From the NCBI RefSeq assembly GCF_009765825.1, contig NZ_LMUR01000018.1:817346-881345 (forward strand): a stretch of 64,000 nucleotides of DNA. Reading direction: 5' to 3'. The notes under the pieces were generated by a model. It was not told the DNA's origin. It ran no database searches and worked only from the letters and a program-made list of their open reading frames with translations. Made by a program: the position numbers and the translations under genes. Below are positions 26,357 through 34,657 of the stretch, piece after piece; position 1 is the stretch's first letter, and each line of letters opens with the position of its first letter. The DNA is from Granulicella sp. L60. GTDB taxonomy: Bacteria > Acidobacteriota > Terriglobia > Terriglobales > Acidobacteriaceae.

Positions 26357-27133
26357 TCACATGTTGTGCCGAGCTCCCTGGGAATGAATGAAACGGGAAA
26401 TCATTGCGCAGATTTGATCTGGTACTTCAATCGGGGAAAAATGACCTGAACCGAGTGTTTTGCTACTCACTAGTTGGGGAGTAACTACGTGAATCGTTCT
26501 AGTTGGACAAGCGGCGTGATCGAGTGAATATAAGGGATAGGAATCCGGCAAGCACTCGCCGCGGAAGTTGCGTCAACCAACTGATTGCGAAAGGTGGACG
26601 CGAGAACATGCTGCTGTACGTCTATTTTCTCAATTACTTTTCGTGACTGCGCATCAGAGGGGAGGCACAATTTATAAAGACCATTCTTGTACGCTTCGAC
26701 ACAATCCGAGCCTACCAACGCTTCCGCCAGGCTTGCATAGACTGCCGCCAGCATTTCTTTCGACGGCAGCATAATGGAATCCAGTATGACGAGCATGGAT
26801 ACTAGGTCGGGGGTGATATGCGCCTAACTCAAGAGCGATGTTGCCTCCCATGCTATGTCCGACTACGACCAAGTTTCGTAATGAGAGTTCGGTGCAGAGC
26901 CATCCCAGATCGTCGGCGAAGGTCGGCATCGTATAGTCCTGACGCGGAGCATCGCTCTCTCCATGTCCTCTGAGATCGACCGAGATAATTCGGTAAGAGC
27001 AATGGAAAAAATCCGCGAGATTCTTCAGCGAACGATGATCTAAGCCGCAACCATGCACCAGAAGCATCGGGGGCGAGGCTGTTTCGGTATCTTCAAACGC
27101 TAAGCGTACGCCTGCTCTTTCTAGAGATCGCAT
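26357..27133 (-). pseudogene. Alpha/beta hydrolase with two frameshifts
   Basis: Three overlapping minus-strand frames give one hydrolase. Frame 1 (from 27133) has MLLVHGCGLDHRSL, DLRGHGESD and the nucleophile elbow VVGHSMGGNIALELGAYHP. After a shift near 26810, frame 2 reads VILDSIMLPSKEMLAAVYAS and ends in ACRIPIPYIHS. After another shift near 26545, frame 3 supplies the C-terminal part with SGHFSPIEVPDQICAMISRF, containing the catalytic histidine. Each piece sits in its expected order, so the gene is intact apart from two indels and is presumably inactive. Confidence 0.78.
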
Positions 27134-27174
27134 CAGTCAACTCCTATAATGATATTTTCATCACACTCTCTGCA

Positions 27175-27400
27175 AGAAAGCGTGATGGAATGAGAACCGT
27201 TCTTGCCCGCAGCCAAAGCGGACATGCTCAGCCGCAAGAAAACTGCGAGGAATATTGATTGTTTGAGAAGCTCATGTATAGCGAGTGCCTAGCAGTAATT
27301 CTTCCGCCTTCTCTCCGATCAAGACCTATCGGGCTATTGGTTTCCGGTGATCGCTCTAAGACAAATGGGGGCGTCGCAATGCGAAATTTTGCGATCTCGT
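27175..27400. repeat. Upstream/leader repeat copy A (pair with 29140-29380)
   Basis: About 220 bases that align with 29140-29380, sharing CGTGATG, GCAGCC, ACATGCT, AGCCGC, TGCGAGGAAT, TAGCAGTA, TTCCGCCTTCTCTCCGATCA, ATTGGTTTCC and GTGATCGCTCTAAGACAAAT in the same order. It lies directly upstream of the frameshifted hydrolase on the minus strand; nothing else was found in the 27134-27583 gap. Confidence 0.8.
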
Positions 27401-27583
27401 AGACCGTTGAGCTGGTTTTGTCATTTTGGCCACGGGTCGAGAAACGTATAGAGGACTATGATTTATCTCCAAATGGTTCCCTCTGGACTTCGTCGCATTC
27501 TGCGCCAGACTCCACACTCGTCCCTCTTTCCATCCTGGAATGCCCGAGGGATGGAGAGAGGAGAAAAATCCGAAGTGACGAAC

Positions 27584-29083
27584 TCAGGGAACCATTCCTA
27601 CTTTCTTTGCAAAGAGGTAATAGGCCTCATGTCCGTTTTCCTGAAACATTTGCCTGACCTCATATGGGGAGAAGTGCCTGGCAAACGAATCTTCACTGTC
27701 TGCAATCGCATAGGCAGTCAGGGCCGTCGTCACGACGGCCTGCATCAGATTCTGACGGCTTACAGATTCAAAAGTGTCCGATGCCTTGTGATGGATCGAC
27801 CAGTAATTGGTGAGGTCTGTCGATAAAAGAAGGGCAGGAACACCAGATCCGACAAAGGAAGCATGATCCGAACCGATTAATTCGTCGGTCGAATTGTCCA
27901 TACGATCTGATCCTATGTTGTGAAGAAATGGCTCGACAGCCTGCAGAGAATCCTGCTCATCGTTGCGACCCATGGTTGACCAGCCGAGCACCGGCCCGGA
28001 ACCGGTGTCTGAGATCAGGACAGCATCAAACTTATCTAGTTCATCACGATGATGTTGTGCATAAGAGATGGAGCCAAGCGTTCCTTGCTCCTCTCCTCCG
28101 AAAAGAACAAACCGGACGGTTCGACGGGGAGCCCTCTGCTGGGCTTCAATCGCGCGTGCAACGTCGAGAACGGTAGCAACGCCGGTGCCGTTATCCTGAG
28201 CCCCTGTGCCAGGATGCCAGCTGTCAAGATGTGCTCCAACGAGGACAATCTGATCGGGATATTGGCTTCCAGGAATTTCACCGACAACCTGAGGAACATC
28301 TACACTCTGCCTGATCTTTGTCTTGAAGTTAAAGGTTACTGTCACATCTCCTTGCTCCATCAATCGATGGATGAGTTGTACATCCTCGCTCCCTATCTGA
28401 GCTGTGGGTACTTTCAACATGCTTCCATCCGGGGTAGAGGTAAAAGGATCTTCTATCCCATTCTCGTAATGACCGATCGGAGCGGGCAACAGATCCCCAA
28501 CAAGAATGCCCTTGACTCCAAACTCTTCCAGGAGAGGCATGACCTGCATTAAATCGACATCTACAAGATTGGCGGGCAGGCTTTGTCGATCTACCAGAGC
28601 GAAGTTTCCTCGGAGGGAGTCCTGAACTGGCTCAATCTCAGCACGAGTGATTCCCGGAACGTGCACAACCTTTGTAGAGATACCACCTTTGGGTGTGGAG
28701 GGGCTGCCTGGAAATGAATAGATGTGCAGTTCGTGTCCAAACGGCATCGTGATACTGCCGATCGCCGGGCCATCTGGCTCCCAGGCCGAAATGGAAAAGA
28801 TCTCAGTATGCACATTGGCCAGTCCGAGAGCCTGCATTTTCCGCTGGGCCCATTGAGCCGCCTTCATATAGTTCGCAGATCCTGTCAAGCGTGGCCCAAT
28901 CTCATCTGCGAGGTGACGATCGTATTCATACGCTTGCCCGTTTACAAAAATATCACCAACCATTTTCTGCATAGATTCGCTGGTCTGCGTTGAGACCTGT
29001 TTGCTATGGTGCGCGGGTTGCTGCGCGTTTAAGGACGGGGGCAGAACGGCAATTATTGCGACGATAAGTCTAGCTAAATTCAA
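27584..29083 (-). CDS. Secreted M28-family metallopeptidase (carboxypeptidase Q-like)
   Basis: A 499-residue zinc peptidase with a Sec signal peptide (MNLARLIVAIIAVLPPSLNA, cleavage near residue 20). A PA-type insert (about 130-260) precedes the catalytic M28 domain. Zinc-ligand motifs in order: AHLDSW (H285), QDNGTG (D297), GGEEQG (E331 catalytic, E332 ligand), ISDTGSG (D359) and IHHKASDTF (late His). All are intact. It should act as an aminopeptidase or dipeptidase in the periplasm or outside. Start is TTG 29083 with GAGA a few bases upstream. Its upstream region is a repeat shared with the broken hydrolase, hinting at common regulation before that gene decayed. Confidence 0.92.
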   Translation of the reverse strand: MNLARLIVAIIAVLPPSLNAQQPAHHSKQVSTQTSESMQKMVGDIFVNGQAYEYDRHLADEIGPRLTGSANYMKAAQWAQRKMQALGLANVHTEIFSISAWEPDGPAIGSITMPFGHELHIYSFPGSPSTPKGGISTKVVHVPGITRAEIEPVQDSLRGNFALVDRQSLPANLVDVDLMQVMPLLEEFGVKGILVGDLLPAPIGHYENGIEDPFTSTPDGSMLKVPTAQIGSEDVQLIHRLMEQGDVTVTFNFKTKIRQSVDVPQVVGEIPGSQYPDQIVLVGAHLDSWHPGTGAQDNGTGVATVLDVARAIEAQQRAPRRTVRFVLFGGEEQGTLGSISYAQHHRDELDKFDAVLISDTGSGPVLGWSTMGRNDEQDSLQAVEPFLHNIGSDRMDNSTDELIGSDHASFVGSGVPALLLSTDLTNYWSIHHKASDTFESVSRQNLMQAVVTTALTAYAIADSEDSFARHFSPYEVRQMFQENGHEAYYLFAKKVGMVP

Positions 29084-29139
29084 GTGAGATTCTCTTTCTT
29101 GATTGAAAATAAATGATGCATTTGAATATTCCTCTCGCC

Positions 29140-29380
29140 TTTGAGATTCGTGATGAAATGGAAACTGTTCTTTCTCGCAGCCGAACCGAACATGCTTAGC
29201 CGCGAGAACCGTGCGAGGAATGCTGAATGGTTTAGGACCTACTGCTTATCGAGCGCTTAGCAGTAGTTTTTCCGCCTTCTCTCCGATCACAACGTGTGGG
29301 ACCATTGGTTTCCCGTGATCGCTCTAAGACAAATGGAGGCGCAGCAACGCGAAGTACTCCGATCCCGCAGACTTTTGACC
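29140..29380. repeat. Upstream/leader repeat copy B (pair with 27175-27400)
   Basis: Second copy of the roughly 220-base element, directly upstream of the M28 peptidase gene. It has the same orientation and a similar distance to the following start as copy A. The rest of the 29084-29679 gap has no supportable gene. Confidence 0.8.
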
Positions 29381-29679
29381 GACCATCAACGACTACATTT
29401 CGCCTCGTCCCATTTGTGGTGTCAGGCTGATGCGAGAAGGGGCCGAGCACATCTCAGATACCCATTATTCGATTCTTCGGGTAGCCGCGCTTTAGAAATA
29501 GTCTCGGAAAGAAGCGAAGCAGCGATTAGGCCTGCTGTCAGAAAAGCACTCGTAGCACTCGCCTGCGCCTGGCTACACCTACATCTATATGTCGATACTG
29601 CCTAGCTATGCAACAGAGCCGATTCGGCCTTCTTGGCGTCGCACTCATCATCCAAGCTCTCCAAGGGGGTGGGAATACC

Positions 29680-30501
29680 CTAGTCGTACTCTCCATTCAC
29701 GGCCAAGGGGTCTCTGGCGTCTTCCACACTAACGGGGGGATCTGACATAGCATAGTGGCCGGGAACCGGAACTACCCCTGTAGGGGCGGCAGAGAGCTGG
29801 AAGTCTCTCTGATCTGTGACCAAAACCGGTGCACCTTGTGGTGCTGCTTTTTGCACGTCCAATTTTTGGTAAGCGATTATGCGGTTTTTTATACCTCGTA
29901 AACCAATGTTGAACTCCGTAAGGCGCTCTTTATGAAGAAAATTTCCCGTTGAAGATATGCTAGGCCTGTCTTCGAGGCTAATGATCATCTGGCATCCATT
30001 TGCGGCGATATAGTCGCGAACGGCTTCAGCTCTAGCTATAGGATTTGTAGTTGGTATAGCTGTGTTTACCCGGAGATCGGCTAACGTGAGATAACGGCCG
30101 GTGGGAGACCTTAGGTTTACGAAGCCCCGTGTACGGGGAGGAGCAGGTTCGCGCGCGACGTCACCGTAGGCCAAAATATATCGCTTTCGCCAGGTTATGA
30201 GATTGAGAGACGACGGATTATGCCGATACATATCCATTTGAAACGTCCAAAATCGTGGAAATAGAATCGCGCCGCCCGACTCCTTCATCGTGATCGTCTC
30301 CTGCCACTCTAATTTAGGCGTTTCTTGAAAAGCTTGTTTGTTCCGGAGCTTATTCAGCAGAGTTGGCGCGCTTCTCCTGTAGGTCAAATAGAAAGTCACG
30401 CTAAAACTGTGTCCACAATCGGGAGGGGGAAGCTCTCTTGCCGGGCCAGGACCAGCGATCCTATCCGGAACAACAATCCTATCCAATGTCCATCTGCTCA
30501 C
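29680..30501 (-). CDS. Hypothetical protein, 273 residues
   Basis: Not recognised. It begins at GTG 30501 with GGAGAAC 6 bases upstream, so translation is plausible. No signal peptide or membrane segment. There is a proline-rich segment near the N-terminus (GPGPARELPPPDC), basic middle regions (WRKRYILAYG) and an acidic end (VSVEDARDPLAVNGEYD). It is flanked by gaps of about 600 bases on both sides, with no operon partner. It is rich in charged residues and looks soluble. Confidence 0.5.
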   Translation of the reverse strand: MSRWTLDRIVVPDRIAGPGPARELPPPDCGHSFSVTFYLTYRRSAPTLLNKLRNKQAFQETPKLEWQETITMKESGGAILFPRFWTFQMDMYRHNPSSLNLITWRKRYILAYGDVAREPAPPRTRGFVNLRSPTGRYLTLADLRVNTAIPTTNPIARAEAVRDYIAANGCQMIISLEDRPSISSTGNFLHKERLTEFNIGLRGIKNRIIAYQKLDVQKAAPQGAPVLVTDQRDFQLSAAPTGVVPVPGHYAMSDPPVSVEDARDPLAVNGEYD

Positions 30502-31065
30502 GCGAGGTTGTTCTCCTTAATTTGCTTGACTGGTTTATCGATGATTCACCGGCCAGCTTTATATAGAGAAACACTGATGCGTCCTATTTATTTCCGGAAG
30601 AGCGGCAGTTTGTCCCTTCGGATCGGCGAGTCCGATTTTTCTGATGCCGAACCTCGCGAGTTGAGATGACGATATTTCATCGGGAACAGTTCAATGAGAG
30701 TAAGTGTCATGGGAGTACCGTCTCGACGGCGACTTTCCGCTTAGGCATTCTCTTTGAAGAAGTGGTGTGAGCCGCCGGGATGGGACGGATGGAAGCCGCT
30801 GAGCCGATCGTACAGAGACGAAGGGAACCAGTTTCGACCACGCTCTTAACGCTGGTGATATCGACACCCTTGTTCAGCTTTTTGATCTGGAGACCACGGC
30901 TTCCGGCCCGCGTCTTTCGCGCCAGATGGTTGAGGCTTGCGCCGCCTTCGCGCATAGTGGAAATCCGAACCATTCCGGATTTCCTTACTGGCCTGCATTT
31001 ACAGCAGAGGCAAAGGGATTCGCACCCTTTCGCGATGATTCATCGTGATCGCCCATGAGTGCGGA
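30502..31065. other. 564-base gap; possible decayed coding sequence on the minus strand
   Basis: A minus-strand open stretch (30707-30973) reads REGGASLNHLARKTRAGSRG, then LQIKKLNKGVDITSVKSVVE and LRLCTIGSA. It has a faint look of DNA gyrase A C-terminal blades but lacks start, ribosome site and length. A 13-base palindrome CGATGATTCATCG lies near 31031. Nothing firmer was seen. Confidence 0.25.
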
Positions 31066-32112
31066 TCACTTATCCGCCATGACCAACAATCGACTAACGG
31101 AATCGCGTACTTTCAATTCTGTTTTGAGGACGATATCTCGACCGGGGAGATCAAGCCCATCAACCCGGTCAAGCAGTAGTTTTCCGGCTGTGTATCCAAG
31201 TTGATAGCCAGGTTGGAAGATGCCCGTGACGGCTGGGTCAGTCAGTTCGGTGATATCGAGCGCATCGAAGCTGATTAGAGAGACCTCGTCCGGGCAACGG
31301 AGCTTGGACGCACGGATTGCCGAGAGCGCCCCGATCGCCATAAGGTCGCTAGCTGCAAACAGTGCGGTGGGACGCGGCAAGAGGTTCAGGAGCCGCATTG
31401 CAGAGCTATATCCACCAGCTCGGTCAAATTGGGCTTCCTGTACATATTCTGAACTCAATGAAACTCCCGCTTCCCCTAATGCTTTGAGAAATCCCGCCAG
31501 GCGATCGCCGGCATTGGCCAAATTCGAGGGGCCCGAGATGATTCCGATTTGACGATGACCCATCTCGGTAAGATGTTTGCCCGCTAGATAGCCGCCATCG
31601 GCATTAGCTACGGTTACGCTGTCGCCCTTCCAACCTTTCAAGCGCCGATCAACGCAGACCATGGGGGGCATGGCATGTTTCCACGCGATGGTGCTGTTCA
31701 GCGAGGGAATGATCAATATACCGGCCGCGAGGAAGGACCGCAGATCGTTGAAATAGGCCGCTTCCTTTGCCGGATCATTGTCAGCGTTGCAAAGCATCAA
31801 TCGGTATGAGTTTTTATAGGCGATGTCTTCAACGCCCCGGACCACGGCGGGAAAAAACGGATTTGTGATATCCGGTATGATCATGCCTATCAAGCTTGTT
31901 TTGTTCAGGCGAAGGCCACGCGACAGTTGATTCGGATGGTAGCCAAGGTCCTCAATGGCATCAACTACTCGTTGCTTCAACTCTTTGCGCACTGTAGCGG
32001 TCTCATTGATTACGTGCGAGACCGTGCCGAGCGAAACGTTGGCTCGCTTTGCGATCTGATGCATCGTAACGCGCGCGCCTGCCTCTGCCGATATATCGCG
32101 TTTACGACTCAT
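31066..32112 (-). CDS. LacI-family transcriptional repressor
   Basis: A 348-residue LacI/GalR regulator. Helix-turn-helix at about 15-40 (VTMHQIAKRANVSLGTVSHVIN), hinge helix LSRGLR near 62-67, then the sugar-binding core with SLIGMIIPDITNPFF, GHRQIGIISGP and FAASDLMAIGAL. It lies at the head of the glycan locus and overlaps the upstream glycosidase-like/FGE gene by 4 bases (TCATGA), so both are on one transcript and it is auto-regulated if the operator upstream of that gene is its own. Likely operators of the TGAAAGCTTTCA type lie at 34338 and 34597. Ligand probably a sugar or oligosaccharide from the locus. Confidence 0.93.
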   Translation of the reverse strand: MSRKRDISAEAGARVTMHQIAKRANVSLGTVSHVINETATVRKELKQRVVDAIEDLGYHPNQLSRGLRLNKTSLIGMIIPDITNPFFPAVVRGVEDIAYKNSYRLMLCNADNDPAKEAAYFNDLRSFLAAGILIIPSLNSTIAWKHAMPPMVCVDRRLKGWKGDSVTVANADGGYLAGKHLTEMGHRQIGIISGPSNLANAGDRLAGFLKALGEAGVSLSSEYVQEAQFDRAGGYSSAMRLLNLLPRPTALFAASDLMAIGALSAIRASKLRCPDEVSLISFDALDITELTDPAVTGIFQPGYQLGYTAGKLLLDRVDGLDLPGRDIVLKTELKVRDSVSRLLVMADK

Positions 32113-34322
32113 GACGCGCCCTTATCCTCAGCGTCCATGACACAACGGAAACCGATCGTCCCGGACCTGTCAATACCGGGCGCCATAAGAAGGTATTTTC
32201 CATGTTGAGACAGTTTATACGCTTGGGGGAAGTACCACCGCGAACCCTGCGGTTGATAATGGCTTCCACCCCGAATGATTGCAGCGCGCGTGTGCTCATC
32301 CGTAAATTCATCTGTCCACTGCCAGACATTGCCGACGAGATCTTGTACGCCAAAGGGACTTGCGCCGCGGGGGTGATCGGTAACGTCACTTGGAGGTTGC
32401 ATCATTCTTCCAGTATCGACCGCGGGTACATCGTTGGGATTCCATGCATTACCCCAAGGATAAACACGACCATCCGAGCCTTGGGCGGCATACTGCCATT
32501 CCCATTCATGCGGGAGGCGTTTGCCAGCCCATTTTGCATAGGCACGTGCATCTTCCAGTGATATCCAGGTCACAGGTTTGTCCGCCCATCCGAGAGGATA
32601 TGTTCCTTTTACCCAATCCTTCAGGAAGTTGTGCTGGTCTGTGGGGCTGTAGCGCGTGACGTCTAAGAACTTCTTGAACTCTGCGTTGGTGACAGGATAA
32701 GTATCTATCCAAAAAGACCCGATCGATATTTCGAAGTCGTGGTAACGGCGCGCCGATCTTTCACCCGGATATTGCACGTCAACTCCATTATCGTTTGTCC
32801 CTTCGATCTCGATGCCGTTCACACTAAAGACGAATTTGGTTGCAGGGATCTTCACCATCCCGGGCGGATTTTCGGTTGGCGGTACGGTTGATTTAGCGGA
32901 AACGATCTCTTGGGGCAGTGAAACCCACTCTTTCGAAAACCGGGCTAAGCGTTGTTCACTCAACGCATGCATCGTCGACAGCACGCGAAGGGTGTTGTCG
33001 TCCTCGCGGATAGAAGCAAGGACAGCGCCGTACCCGTCGCTCTCCAAAGGGAAACTCAGGATGGATTGATTGCCTTCGTGCCGAGGCTGCAGTTCAGCTC
33101 CGTTCCAGAGATCGTAGTAATGAACTCCTTCCCGGTAGGGAATTGCCAACTGTCTGCCCGTGACTTCGTAGTGATTACGATTGACGATTGTCCACAGTGT
33201 AGCGTCGCTTGAAGGCCATTTGCTGGCAAAGACTCCAAATTGCAGCATGGCGGTGTGAGGCTCCCACTGCTTGCTAACGAGAAGATGGCGGTAAGCGCGT
33301 TCTATCGTAGAAATTCTTCGGAGGGCTTCAGCATCACGAGGGGTTATTTGGTTCCAAATACCCCATACATTCTCCCAAGACTCAAATCCAACACCATTGA
33401 AAAAAGCGAATTGAAGGTCATCTTGGTGATCGTGTGCCCAGCGATTGGAGATGTTTACCATATGTCGTGGCTCGAGCCACTTGTACAGGCTGATCGAAGG
33501 CACGAAATCATACTTCCAATACCCCCATGTCATGTTGTTATAGTTCAACATCTCATCGGACGCGGGACCGAGCTCCGGCTCCAGCGCTAGTGGATGGTGG
33601 AACCCATCCGACGCTGTTCTAAAAGTTCTTGGCACACCCTCCAGCGTGTCGCCGTTGATCCCATCGGCATCGATCGTGGCTAATTCACGCGCCAGAGCTT
33701 CAGAGTCTGCTGTTCCTTCTGGATGCGTCCCTTGGTCCCACAACATGGCAGGGAAGAGGACGCGGACGTGATGGGAGTGGAAGTCGTCCACCATGCGCTT
33801 CACGCCTTCCAGACCTCCTGGCAGGTCTCGGACAAGGTCGTATTGATTCCGGTCGTCGATGCCAAGATTGGGATAGGTGGGCCAGATAAGAACACTATCA
33901 ACGCCACCGTAACGCGTCTCCAAGTCCTTCAGATATCTGTCCACGGTATATTTTTGAATCGTGGGGTTATAAAAGAACCGGTCATGAACCATCATTTGAG
34001 TCTGAATGTAACTGGATTGGGTCCACAAAAGTTCCGATCTCTCATATTGCTTTCCGTCATAGCCCACACGAATGCGCCGCTCCGCTCGCCAATGGTCGAT
34101 ATCCGCGAGCCATGAACCCAATTCGTCGTCGGTGCAGGTGGAGGCGGGTGTTCGCATATACCACTGAGGCAATCCGCCACACGTCGGACCGGGGATCTGC
34201 TCGCCCGCTATTGAGGGAAGTACCGTGTCTTGTGCGCGAGAGGGCGTCGAAACCGCTAGAGCAATAAGAAAGAAGATGCAAGACTGGCGTGATCGCACGG
34301 AGGAACCCCTAAGAAAAATCAT
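32109..34322 (-). CDS. Secreted glycosidase-like barrel fused to a formylglycine-generating-enzyme-like (SUMF1) domain
   Basis: A 737-residue exported protein (signal peptide about 1-30, ending TPSRAQ). Residues about 50-470 look like a TIM-barrel glycosidase-type domain (WPTYPNLGIDDRNQYDL, ATIDADGINGDTLEGV, FNGVGFESWENVWGIWNQIT) followed by a beta-sandwich; I cannot assign a GH family. Residues about 495-730 are an FGE-sulfatase/SUMF1 fold (ISIGSFWIDTYPVTNAEFKK, ARAYAKWAGKRLPHEWEWQY, VYPWGNAWNPND, LVGNVWQWTDEF, IIRGGSHYQPQG, GTIGFRCV). In true FGE the segment after RGGS has two copper-binding cysteines; none are seen here, so this half is probably structural or carbohydrate-related rather than a sulfatase activator. 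Overlaps lacI by 4 bases. Divergent to the beta-helix gene across the operator region. Confidence 0.82.
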   Translation of the reverse strand: MIFLRGSSVRSRQSCIFFLIALAVSTPSRAQDTVLPSIAGEQIPGPTCGGLPQWYMRTPASTCTDDELGSWLADIDHWRAERRIRVGYDGKQYERSELLWTQSSYIQTQMMVHDRFFYNPTIQKYTVDRYLKDLETRYGGVDSVLIWPTYPNLGIDDRNQYDLVRDLPGGLEGVKRMVDDFHSHHVRVLFPAMLWDQGTHPEGTADSEALARELATIDADGINGDTLEGVPRTFRTASDGFHHPLALEPELGPASDEMLNYNNMTWGYWKYDFVPSISLYKWLEPRHMVNISNRWAHDHQDDLQFAFFNGVGFESWENVWGIWNQITPRDAEALRRISTIERAYRHLLVSKQWEPHTAMLQFGVFASKWPSSDATLWTIVNRNHYEVTGRQLAIPYREGVHYYDLWNGAELQPRHEGNQSILSFPLESDGYGAVLASIREDDNTLRVLSTMHALSEQRLARFSKEWVSLPQEIVSAKSTVPPTENPPGMVKIPATKFVFSVNGIEIEGTNDNGVDVQYPGERSARRYHDFEISIGSFWIDTYPVTNAEFKKFLDVTRYSPTDQHNFLKDWVKGTYPLGWADKPVTWISLEDARAYAKWAGKRLPHEWEWQYAAQGSDGRVYPWGNAWNPNDVPAVDTGRMMQPPSDVTDHPRGASPFGVQDLVGNVWQWTDEFTDEHTRAAIIRGGSHYQPQGSRWYFPQAYKLSQHGKYLLMAPGIDRSGTIGFRCVMDAEDKGAS

Positions 34323-34337
34323 AGAGTCACTTCAATA

Positions 34338-34349
34338 TAAAAGCTTTCA
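34338..34349. promoter_or_regulatory. Putative LacI-type operator (near the FGE-fusion/lacI promoter)
   Basis: TAAAAGCTTTCA, one mismatch from the perfect TGAAAGCTTTCA palindrome at 34601-34612, located 16 bases upstream of the minus-strand gene start, where a bound repressor would block transcription. Confidence 0.45.
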
Positions 34350-34554
34350 AAAAATACTGTACAGGTATCTCTAGACGAAAATCCGCTGCAGTTCATGTCG
34401 GAAGCCCCTGAAGCTAGATCCTGCAAAGGTGTCAACGAGGAAGGCTGTCAGGGAAGTACCTCCCTATAGCATTCATTTAAAAATGGATAGCAATCTTAGA
34501 CTGTGGTCAATCGGCGCTGCTCATACCGCTTTCAATCCTCCTGCGAAAAAGTTC

Positions 34555-34584
34555 TTGACAAGGTTTGAACTGAGTAAATAAGAT
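34555..34584 (+). promoter_or_regulatory. Sigma-70-like promoter of the beta-helix/TonB receptor run
   Basis: TTGACA (34555-34560) and TAAGAT (34579-34584), 18 bases apart, 74 bases before the ATG of the beta-helix gene. The palindromic operator at 34597 sits just downstream, over the expected transcription start. Confidence 0.5.
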
Positions 34585-34596
34585 TGGCGCCGTCGC

Positions 34597-34616
34597 AATT
34601 TGAAAGCTTTCAAATT
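34597..34616. promoter_or_regulatory. 20-bp perfect palindrome, probable LacI-family operator
   Basis: AATTTGAAAGCTTTCAAATT is a perfect palindrome with the TGAAA-N-N-TTTCA core and a central GC, as is usual for LacI/GalR/CcpA-type operators. It sits between the predicted -10 box and the beta-helix start codon. The LacI gene 2.5 kb away is the natural candidate binder. Confidence 0.7.
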
Positions 34617-34657
34617 ATAAAGCTCTTGATCTTGAGATCCAAGTTGTCAGAGGCGCC

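Noticed and set aside
30707-30973. Possible DNA gyrase A C-terminal fragment
   Set aside because: The resemblance (LQIKKLNKG, ITSVKSVV) is too short and vague; no start or ribosome site and no second blade could be found.
31005-31035. tRNA T-arm-like sequence (GGGTGCGAATCCC on minus strand)
   Set aside because: No matching anticodon arm, D-arm or acceptor stem around it.
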